From positions 44,322,951 to 44,386,950 of the forward strand of contig OY998178.1 of assembly GCA_963921935.1 (NCBI GenBank): a DNA stretch of 64,000 nucleotides. The letters are read 5' to 3'. Both the position numbers and the translations under genes were made by a program. The notes under the pieces are model-generated. The model worked only from the letters and a program-made list of their open reading frames with translations, was not told the DNA's origin and made no database searches. Of this stretch, positions 36,955 through 45,129 are shown one piece after another. This DNA is from Galeruca laticollis (Eukaryota > Arthropoda > Insecta > Coleoptera > Chrysomelidae). Within the stretch, counting starts at the first letter, position 1. Each line of letters starts with the position of its first letter.

Positions 36955-37286
36955 TTTTTTTTCTCGATGTTGAAATCGTACTCGTAAAGTCGTTCAATCC
37001 ATCTAGCGATCTGGTCCTCGGGATTCTTGAACTTCATCAACCACTTGAGTGCTGCATGATCAATCCGGATTAAGAACTTCCTTCGAGAGATACAGGTAAA
37101 AATATTCCACGGACTTCACTACCGATCCTGGGTCGGTGCTGCCCCCTCGTAGATGACCCGTTCTAGTTTTCCTGTGACTGGGGTTTATGGTTTGCAGGCG
37201 TCCTGGGGCGTTTACACGAACTGCGTACATGCCCAAATCGCCACAATTCCAGCATCTGATCTTTTTCAACTTCTTGTCCATCATAC
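36955..37286 (-). pseudogene. Old Ty3/gypsy copy: zinc-knuckle and RNase H remnants
   Basis: From 37284 the minus strand reads KKIRCWNCGDLGM, the start of a gag zinc knuckle whose His and last Cys are lost. It then passes through scrambled sequence to FLIRIDHAALKWLMKF and IARWIERLYEYDFNIE (about 37085-36960). The latter is the end of the RNase H domain and connector of a Ty3/gypsy pol. Protease and most of RT are therefore deleted. This is the downstream half of the element whose gag continues at 40265-40856, separated by insertion of the younger copy. Confidence 0.82.
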
Positions 37287-37772
37287 TGTAATGTTTTTGT
37301 TATTTATTTAAACAGTAAACGGGTGGGATGAACTTTAAACACACGATAGGTTCACTTACTTAATTTATTTGAACACTAAACTAATCACTAACACTTAATT
37401 TATATATACTCAGTATATTCACTTCAACTAATTTATATAATCACTTAATTCATATTCACTTATTTACTGTTTATCTAACGATGTCAAATTATAAACTAAC
37501 TCGGTTCGCTGATCGGTCCTTTTTATATACTAGTGCCTTTTTTACTAGAGAATTCTGGACTGCGGCTTACACAAAACAAATGCCTTTCGCTATATTTCTC
37601 GATTGCTGGCTCAATCCTTAAAAGTCCTTCCGAGAACATGTCTATAAAAACTGTCACAATAAATCCCAATAGACGTTCTCAGAATTAGGCGCGATCGCCA
37701 TTTTTTAACTCCGTTATCATAAGGTTACAGGACCGTACTTAGTATCTGCTTTGTGTGTGCGAGTTCGTAACA
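37287..37772 (-). repeat. 3' LTR of the nested gypsy copy
   Basis: On the minus strand the LTR runs TGTTACGAACTCGC ... AACATTACA, with TG/CA ends. It matches 39778-40264 throughout, with scattered substitutions and a 1-bp length difference. The macrodomain frame runs into it and stops at 37717-37719. Confidence 0.95.
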
Positions 37773-38442
37773 TTACCCCCTCCTTAAATGAAAGTTCCTC
37801 CTGGAACTTTTGTGTAGCCGAGACTGGATGTTTGAATCGGCAACTGGCCCCATTTCTACACTTTCCGATCTTATGGAAATAGCAGGGCACCGTCTTCATC
37901 GGATACTGATTACGGGGGTTGTAGCTGCAAATTAATATCTGGACACCGGTATCTTGAAAGATAATCTCTACCATGTTCCTGATGATTCGCCAATCCAACT
38001 GGTTACTCGCTATCTTAGGCAAAGCCAGTTTCTTCACGCTGGATTCCAACACACGGTCTCGTAGGTTTCGAAGTGCTTCCCACACATCGCGGTAGGTAGA
38101 TCGATCTTGAAATTCGTTTTTAGTTACCACGTAGAAGACGTACCGCGAATTATGTTTCAGTTTCAGTGTCTTGCCAGGGGCTGGAATCTGTTCTTCAAGT
38201 TTTTCTAATTGCCCGAACTACTTTCGAAAGACGGTTGCCAACCCTCGTGCGTTCTTGATACGGGCGGGGATGTTGTATGCCAGTGAATAATCTTCCGGGA
38301 GAGTGAACAAATCTTGTTGTTGTTCCGAAGTGACTCCATATCTACCTTTCCCGGTACCTCCAAACGTGCCCATAAATTCCTCGAAGGTAGGATCAGACAC
38401 ATCTCGAATAAGTTTTACTCCTTCCTCCAGGTCATGGTCTCC
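37717..38442 (-). pseudogene. Macrodomain (TARG1/OARD1-like) plus CCCH zinc finger in gypsy element
   Basis: This frame continues directly from the integrase frame after a TAA (38443-38445). It encodes a macrodomain at about 38313-37927: QDLFTLPEDYSLAYNIPARI, ARGLATVFRK, YVFYVVTKNEF, KKLALPKIA and MVEIIFQDTGVQILIC. Block order and spacing match the ADP-ribose hydrolase TARG1/OARD1. A canonical CX7CX5CX3H finger follows (37828-37884). One TAG (38218-38220) interrupts the macrodomain. The last 18 codons lie in the 3' LTR, ending at 37717-37719. The Lys of VVTK aligns with the TARG1 catalytic Lys, but the loop bearing its Asp is shorter here. The function is inferred: binding or removing ADP-ribose. 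It is not a recognised gypsy domain. Confidence 0.82.
37773..37784 (-). other. Polypurine tract of the nested gypsy copy
   Basis: Minus-strand AAGGAGGGGGTAA lies immediately upstream of the 3' LTR start (TGTTACG). This is the expected primer for plus-strand DNA synthesis and confirms orientation. Confidence 0.85.
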
Positions 38443-39450
38443 TTAGAATGGCGCTAGTCGGTTTTGGTGAACTACTTTTGGTTTTCCGTTGGGGATCTTG
38501 CTTATGCGATATATAACATCATTGATCCTTTTCTTGATTAAGTATGGACCTTCCCAGAATTTTTGCAATTTTGGAGAAAATCTTTTTCTCCTCGTCGGGC
38601 TGTGTAACCATACTTTGTCCCCTTCTTTAAAACCGCCTTCTGTGGCCTGCGTGTCGTACCGACTTTTCATTCTGTCGCTGGCAACTTGAAGATTTGTTCG
38701 AACTAATTCATGAATATCGTCCAGCCTTCTTCTCAATTGGATCGCGTAGTCTTCGCCTGCTAGATCTTCACCAGGCCGACAGCCAAATTCCAGGTCACAA
38801 GGAAGCCTCATTTCACGTCCAAACAGGATATTCGCCGGTGTTTCACCCGTGGACTCATTGACGGCAGATTGATAAGCCAATGCGAATAGGGAAAGATACT
38901 GGTCCCAATCTCTCTGATGGCTGGATAGTACTTTGGACAGGTATTTTCTAATAGTCCTGTTCATTCTCTCGACCATTCCACCTGACTGTGGATGTAATGC
39001 TGTTGTCCTGGTCTTCTTCATTCCCAACTTCTCGCAAATCTCCTGGAATAGATGACTTTCGAAATTTCTTCCCTAGTCGCTGTGGACTTCCAAGGGCACT
39101 CCATATTGGCTGATAAATTCTTTCACCAATACATTTGCTACAGTTGTGGCCTCTTGGTTCGGGACAGCGTAAATTTCCACCCACTTTGTGAAATAATCCA
39201 TTACAACCAGTATATATTTGCTACCGTTTTCTGTCGTCGGAAATGGTCCAGGGATATCTAAAGCAATCCATTCGAGAGGGCTTCCAACATTGTACTGTTT
39301 CATGGGTGCCTTTCTCTTGCGATGTGGTCCATTACTCGTAGCACAAGTCGTACATTTCTTAGGGTTTATTATCTCTGGCCGTATAATGGTTCTAGATGCT
39401 CCAGTGTCTACCAGCAGAGTATATATCTTGCCATTTACTTCGCCATCCAC
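38443..39450 (-). pseudogene. Ty3/gypsy protease-integrase fusion by deletion
   Basis: The frame begins in the aspartic protease (LLVDTGASRTIIRPEI). It then jumps directly to the integrase zinc region and core: CTTCATSNGPH, EWIALDIPGPFP, DYFTKW, VHSD, GMVERMN. RT and RNase H, normally about 600 residues, are absent. The catalytic triad is visible as Asp in LDIPGP, Asp in VHSD and Glu in MVERM, but a TAG (39073-39075) directly follows the second Asp. The C-terminal GPYLI and HQNRLAPF blocks match the usual integrase end, and a TAA (38443-38445) follows. The macrodomain frame is in phase with it. Confidence 0.9.
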
Positions 39451-39499
39451 ATATACACTGTCAATGCGACATCTGAGAGAAGCTATCAGTATGAGAGGG

Positions 39500-39761
39500 T
39501 CTTTGGAACGATCATGGGTCGGTGCTGCCCCTTCGTAGCCGACCCGTTCTAGTTTTCCTGTGACTGGGGTTCTTGGTTTGCAGGAGTCTTGGGGCGCTTA
39601 CACGAACTACGTACATGCCCTAGCTCGCCACAATTCCAGCATCTGATCTTTCTCGGCTTCTTGTACATCATACTTTTCATTAAACTGACGAACTGGTCAA
39701 ATCTATCTTCGTCACCTTCTTCTTGGATGGTCCTAACTTTGTTGTAGCCCGAAGCCTTCTT
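39500..39761 (-). pseudogene. Gag C-terminal remnant with intact zinc knuckle
   Basis: Directly after the primer binding site the minus strand reads an EEGDEDRFDQF stretch and then CWNCGELGHVRSSC, a complete CX2CX4HX4C nucleocapsid knuckle, followed by a stop. The N-terminal part of gag is missing, so the deletion removed the leader and capsid. The older copy at 40231-40434 has the same EEGDEDNLDQ block, which shows the two belong to one family. Confidence 0.8.
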
Positions 39762-39776
39762 CCACTTCTGACACCA
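39762..39776 (-). promoter_or_regulatory. Primer binding site of the nested gypsy copy
   Basis: Minus-strand TGGTGTCAGAAGTGG starts one base after the 5' LTR and begins with TGG, complementary to the CCA end of a tRNA primer. The tRNA species was not determined. Confidence 0.75.
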
Positions 39777-39777
39777 A

Positions 39778-40264
39778 TGTAATGTTTTTGTTATTTATTT
39801 AAACAGTAAACGGGTGGGATAAACTTTAAACACACGGTAGGTTCACTTACTTAATTTATTTAAACACTAAACTAATCACTAACACTTAATTTATATATAC
39901 TCAGTATATTCACTTAAACTAATTTATATAATCACTTAATTTATATTCACTTATTTACTGTTTATCTCACGATGTCAAATTATAAACTAACTCGGTCCGC
40001 TGATCGGTCCTTTTTATATACTAGTGCCTTTTTTACTAGAGAATTCTGGACTGCGGCTTACACAAAACAAATGCCTTTCGCGATATTTCTCGATTGCCGG
40101 CACAATCCTTAAAAGACCTTCCGAGAACATGTCTATAAAAACTGTCACAATAAATCCCAATAGACCTTCTCAGAATTCGGCGCGCTCGCCATTTTTTCAA
40201 TTCCGTTAACATAAGGTTACAGGACCGTACTTAGTATCTGCTTAGTGTGTGCGAGTTCGTAACA
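39778..40264 (-). repeat. 5' LTR of the nested gypsy copy
   Basis: It matches the LTR at 37287-37772 with scattered substitutions, for example GATAAAC against GATGAAC near its right-hand minus-strand end. It ends TGTTACGAA at 40264 next to the ATAC target duplication. Confidence 0.95.
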
Positions 40265-40856
40265 ATACTTTTTATCAAACTGACGATCTGGTCAAGGTTG
40301 TCTTCGTCACCTTCTTCTTGGATGGTCTTAACTTTGTTATATCCTAAAGCCTTCATGGCTGCTTCATATTCAAGAGCAGTAGTCAATAGATCGACCAATG
40401 TTTTGGGGTGGGCTAAACGAAGCGTCTTTTGCATGTCGGGGGGTCACGTAAGCCATCAATAAAGGCCTGGATGCCCATCATGTTCTCTGGTGTTGATGGA
40501 TATGTATGTTCAACCTCTTCCTCAGCTGCTCCAAGTCATCCGTTTCCTCAAGCGGTATCGTCTGAAGTACATCTAAGGCATCTCCCCGAAGCACCCCTAT
40601 CGGACCAATTATTCACTATAGCGGCAGCTTTAAACTCTTTTACATAGTTGGTCCACGACGTCTTTCCGCCTAAGGTTGGTGCGTTGATTCGAGAAAAACT
40701 GCCAATATCTTCTATCTTGGGATGTATTTCTGGCCTGTAAGGATTTATTTGATCGATCTCCTTTTCTTCTGTTGGTGTGTCTTGTGTTCTTAAATCTGCC
40801 ATCTTTATCCCTAACTCCTTGATTTTCTCGTCCATCTTGTTTTCAATCATTGACAT
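40265..40856 (-). pseudogene. Old Ty3/gypsy copy: gag, frameshifted
   Basis: ATG at 40854-40856 opens a frame with a charged N-terminus (IENKMDEKIKELG), then FSRINAPTLGGKTSWTNYVK and FKAAAIVNNW, typical of the gypsy gag capsid start. The frame stops at 40548. A second frame (40434-40269) carries LRLAHPKTLVDLLTTALEYE and GDEDNLDQIVSLIK, the region before the zinc knuckle. The gene then breaks at the nested LTR and resumes at 37286. At least one frameshift and a stop separate the parts. Confidence 0.85.
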
Positions 40857-40865
40857 CTTATTCTA

Positions 40866-41190
40866 GATTTTATCGTATATTCACTTACACTTAATTTATA
40901 TAAACACTATTTTTCACTATTTCACTGTTCTGCTCACGAATTCAAAATGTAAACTAAACTGCGCTTCCTAGTGAGTTGCTTATATATTAGAACGTTTTTG
41001 TAGAACATTTGGATTTCTGAAATTTCTATATTGCGGCTCCCAAAAAACAATCGACCTTCTTAGAAATGCTTCTACAAAAACAATCACAAAAAAATAGTCC
41101 TTCCCAGAAATCAGTGCGATCCTGCTAAAATTTTATGTTTTAGATATTTTATTAGGTACGGTCGGCACCCGTGTGCAATTTCGTAGCAAT
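40866..41190 (-). repeat. Degenerate 5' LTR of the old gypsy copy
   Basis: The sequence follows the family LTR in order (TTCACTTA..TTAATTTATATAA, CTGCTCACGA, ATTGCGGCTCCCAAAAAACAA, AATTTCGTAGCAATA) but with many changes and deletions. It therefore pre-dates the nested insertion. The primer binding site between it and gag is not recognisable. Confidence 0.65.
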
Positions 41191-42023
41191 AGTTTCAAAA
41201 ATCAACTAGACTCTAATATTTTTAATCCTTAGTTTAGTTTCAAGCTTAGTGCTCGTTTTTGGTTTCTTTGGCCTCTCCATAGACTCCAAAGGATATTAAA
41301 TGTAACAACTTGTTATGGACAAAAGAAGACTTGGTCCTCTGTCCTTATCATAAAATAATCTAATAACCTAAAACATTAGAAATTATATTCTATCGACGAA
41401 AAGTAACATTATTTTTTTAGCGGATGCAAAAACGATAGATCAGTTGAATAAAATTTCGTAGTTTCAATGAATTCATCCGCATTTCTAACAATATGACCAT
41501 TTCAAAATTACTCTAAAATGTGTTTTAGTTTAATAAATTTAACAAAAAGATGCGAAACAAACTAACAGATTTGGAATTTCCGTAACAAAGTACATTTTCC
41601 ACTTCACGGTTCCCTTCTCTTTAAATTCCTGTTGCATCGTTCCAATGAATGCATTACCATACTTTGAAACTATAATTATTAAAACTTTTTGTTAATCTAG
41701 CTGCATCACGGGAATTAAACCAAATCCGTGAAAATATTTTCTATACAATGGATTCTTTTATTTTTGGTAATCGCCTATGGTGGTATAGAAGTTAGCTAAA
41801 ACACTCTATTAGCTTTATTTTTTCTGTCATTGGCTGATTATGTTCATTGTTATTACATACATTACTTTTTTAAATATTAATCATCATGTTTGTTGGACTA
41901 ATATTTCTCAGATGTATTCCATTCAACTGTCACCAAACGTCCAATGGTTTCACAAAAAAATTTTGAAGTATTTCACATGTTACCAAAAAGAAAATGATGG
42001 CCGTTGTGATAAAGCGGAGCGAT
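41191..42023. other. AT-rich spacer, no gene seen
   Basis: Short frames have no motif. It ends at the target duplication of the hAT element. Confidence 0.45.
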
Positions 42024-42146
42024 GCTCTTTCAGTGAAACGTAACTACTCGTTACTCGAGTACTCTTTACTTGTTCGGATTAGAAGTAACGAATACAAAAA
42101 TCACCGGCGTTAGTTAGTCGAGTACTCGAAGTACTGGACGAAGGCC

Positions 42147-42168
42147 AATGATCTATTAATAGATCATT
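42147..42168. repeat. 22-bp perfect palindrome near hAT left end
   Basis: AATGATCTATT is followed directly by its reverse complement AATAGATCATT, in the subterminal region of the hAT element. It could be a transposase site or chance. Confidence 0.9.
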
Positions 42169-42507
42169 AACGAGGGCCGACGCCTAGGACCGAATTAATT
42201 TTTACCGAAGGATGTCACTAATATTGCCATCTATCTATGATTTGGAACAAGCTGTCTTTTATGCAATTACAAATTTCAGTTTCAAAATAAGCGGTTGGAG
42301 ATAAAAACAATAAAATGAAGTTCACGACTTAGTCACTACATTTTGATTTTTTGCTGTATTGCGCGTGTGTGTATTTTCCCGAAAATCGATAATAAAAATT
42401 TGTTTTGAATATTTTGCTAGGTAAGTGCCTCAGAATATTACTAAAGAAATATAAATGTTTCTATGCTTAACTTTTGATATTAACCTACAGTTATCATTTA
42501 TTTACGC

Positions 42508-43440
42508 ATGTCTGAAAATAAAAGAAGAAGTGAAATTTGGAACTATTTTACCCCATTATCCAATGAGAGGACTAAGTGCAAGTTATGCAGCAATAGTTAT
42601 TCATATAAAGGAGGGATAACATCTAATTTAAAGAAACACCCAACAATTGAAATTGCCCTCGATAAATCTGATTCCAGATTTGTTTCGAAGGTATCAACTA
42701 ATCAGTTGAAAGCAATTAATGGTAAATTATTATTCTATAGTGAAAAAACTTGAAGTTCCATTTTGGAGTCTATACCTACATAACTTGATAACTGTTTTAA
42801 ATATGGTCGTAAGTGACTTACAACCATTTTCAATAGTCGATGACTCAGGCTTTCGAAAATTAATTTTTGAACTAGAGCCATCATATAAATTTCCTTCTCG
42901 CCAAACACTCACTCAATCTTTATTACCTAAGTGATATGAAACTGTTAAAAATCCCTTCTATGAGTTATTACATTCTGCTGAATTTGTGACCCTTACTACA
43001 GACGGATGGACATCTAGGGCCAACGAAAGTTATATTTCAGTAACGGCTCATTTTATAACAAAAAATTGGAATTTTAATTCTTGTTTACTCGACTGCTTCC
43101 CTTATGAAAAAAAGTCACAGAGCAAAAAATGTATCAGAAGAAATGCAACGAGTTGCAAATGAATAGGGCATAACGAATAAAATGTTTGCTGTTTCTTCTG
43201 ACAATGCGGTTAATGTCGTGAGCTCCATTAAAATGATTGGATGGAGTAATATACCATGTATTGCTCACACCCTAAATCTAGTAGTTCAAGATTGCCTAAA
43301 AGAAATAGATAAAACTCGTAAAAAGATTGAAACTATAGTAGAACATTTTTACCGAAGTACTCAAGCAAATTCATAATTTTATTCCACTCAAAAACAAATG
43401 AATCCAGACTCAGTACCACTAAAGCTAAAATATGAATGTA
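42508..43440 (+). pseudogene. hAT transposase, N-terminal half
   Basis: ATG at 42508 opens a BED zinc finger: SEIWNYFTPLSNERTKCKLC followed by SNLKKHP, where the second zinc-binding His is lost. Another frame (about 42719-42934) has VVSDLQPFSIVDDSGFRKLI and PSRQTLT. After a TGA comes FVTLTTDGWTSRANESYISV with the first catalytic Asp, then another frame with AVSSDNAVNVVSSIKMIGW and CIAHTLNLVVQDCLKE. The fragment ends in TNQM.FNFYI, where the TRWNSTYYM block of relatives lies, at the Penelope insertion. Several frameshifts and stops show a dead gene, similar to ZBED1-like transposases. Confidence 0.9.
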
Positions 43441-43529
43441 CAAACCAGATGTAATTCAACTTTTACATTGGTGTTTTAAATGAAGCTTACTGTTTCTAGT
43501 TAACTCCACAGTTTATTGAAAAATTTTAA

Positions 43530-43578
43530 AAAATTGACAACTGTTTCGATATTACCTAAATATCATCCTCAGAATGAC
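43530..43578 (-). ncRNA. Hammerhead ribozyme, minus-strand Penelope copy
   Basis: The minus strand reads CUGAGGA (43566-43572), then stem II GAUAUU-loop-AAUAUC, GAAA (43544-43547), stem III ACA/UGU with a GU loop, and the cleavage triplet GUC (43536-43538). AUU/AAU can close stem I. All core nucleotides of a hammerhead are present. Confidence 0.85.
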
Positions 43579-43828
43579 AGAAGTTACATTTCATTTGATG
43601 CCTACCAGACGTTTAATTATTTTTGGCTAGTGCAAGAAGTGACCTACCTTGTGATTGACTTAATATATGTTAATAGAAAAAAGAAGAAATGATATTACAA
43701 ATATTAAAGCTTAGATATTATTAGCCCTATGGGGATATCCTGGATATCATTTTTCCCAATTAAGATCAGTATAACTGTGCAATGATATAGAAAAACAGGA
43801 CAACTATATATGCTGATCTTTACAATTA

Positions 43829-45117
43829 TCACTTAAGAAGACAGTTTAAAAGTGGAGAACTCCCTAGATTTATTTGTTCATTGACGACTTCATATTGTGG
43901 GTTTCTTAAGTGTCTTCTAATTTCCAATTCTTCAAGGAAATCCAGTTCTTGTTTCTTATCACAAATATGTAGTACTTCTAGTTCTGTGTTAGGTGTCAAT
44001 GAATGATTGGTGTCAAGTAGATGTCTGGCGTAGTGGGATTTATCTGGTTGTTTTAATCTGTATGCTCGTAAGTGTTCACGGTATCGGATTTCAAAATTTC
44101 TAAGGGTCTGACCCAAATAGACAGCATTACATTCTGAACATTTAAGTTTATATAAACCAGATTTCTTTGATGGTGATATTTTTGTTTTTACATTTAACAA
44201 TTTTGTACTCACATTACTTTCTCTGTTAAAAGAAATCGTTGTATTTGTTGCTAAAGATATTATCTTTGAAATATTATTAGAAATATGTCCTGCATATGTA
44301 ATGGTTTTATAAGTTTTTATTTCTTTAGTTTATTTAGGAAATATTAGTTGTAATGCCACTTTTTCCCCATTTTTACTAATTAGTTTATTTATCATATGTA
44401 ATGGGTAACCGATGGATGTTGCTATTTGTTTAATTGTGTTAATCTCTCTATCAAATTTACATTTGTTCATAGGAACTGAAAATGCTCTATGTATCATTGA
44501 ATTATATGCCGCTAGTTTATGGGACATGGGATGATTGGAACTGTATGGAATAGTCACATCAGTGTGTTTTGGTTTTCGGTGAATCGAATAATCAAGTACA
44601 TTAATAACTCTTTGAATTTTTAAGTCAAGAAAACTGATTGAACTATTCTCTCCAACTTCTAATGTAAATTTAAGTTTTGGGTGTAAATTATCAATGTGGT
44701 TGAAAAATATATCTAATTGTCGTTCACTACCCATAAAACAAGCTAATATGTCATCTACAGATCTATACCAAAATAAAACATTTTTTGAAATATTACTTTC
44801 AAAGATTTTTCTTTCTAAACTGTCCATAAAAATGTTTGCCAGAATTGGAGATATAGGGCTTCCCATTGGTAAACCTTCATTTTGAATATATATCTTATTG
44901 TCAAAAGTGAAATAATTCTGATTAATACATACATCAAATAAATTAAGTATATCTGATATTATTCCTGGATTAATATTTTTATCTTCTAGTAACGTTCTTA
45001 CAAGGATTAGACATTCTTCAGGGGGAATTTTAGTGAACATATTGCTATCATCAAATAAAATAAGCTTAGAGCTATCTTGCAAGACTTCTCTCAATTTTTT
45101 TTTCAGTTCCATTGAAT
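43829..45117 (-). pseudogene. Penelope-like RT (3' part) and GIY-YIG endonuclease
   Basis: From 45112 the frame reads FDDSNMFTKIPPEECL, EGLPMGSPISPILANIFM, WYRSVDDILAC and SISFLDLKI, the palm and thumb of a Penelope-like RT. The catalytic YVDD is SVDD here. A TAA at 44330-44332 follows. The same frame continues to SGLYKLKCSECNAVYLGQTL, HLRAYRL, HYARHLLDTNHS and an RRHLRNP end, the GIY-YIG nuclease, stopping at 43829. One in-frame stop therefore separates RT and nuclease. Upstream it is interrupted by the RTE LINE at 45130-47352 and resumes at 47365. The protein would have carried out target-primed insertion. Confidence 0.93.
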
Positions 45118-45129
45118 TTCTAATTGAAT
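45118..45129. repeat. Target-site duplication of the nested RTE, 3' side
   Basis: TTCTAATTGAAT here equals 47353-47364, a perfect 12-bp duplication flanking the RTE insertion. The last base could belong to the (ATC)n tail. Confidence 0.93.

Larger units (their letters stand above)
37287..40264 (-). mobile_element. Younger Ty3/gypsy copy nested in an older one (2978 bp)
   Basis: Two direct LTRs of about 486 bp (37287-37772 and 39778-40264) bound an interior of about 2 kb. Minus-strand orientation follows from the primer binding site beside 39778 and the polypurine tract beside 37772. ATAC occurs immediately outside both ends (37283-37286 and 40265-40268), a 4-bp target-site duplication. Joining the flanks restores the older gag order. 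The interior keeps the end of gag, the protease start, integrase, and a macrodomain plus CCCH frame; most of gag, all of RT and RNase H are gone. It is non-autonomous. Confidence 0.93.

Noticed and set aside
40429..40647. Plus-strand frames over the gypsy gag
   Set aside because: Antisense shadows; the minus strand carries the recognisable gag blocks.
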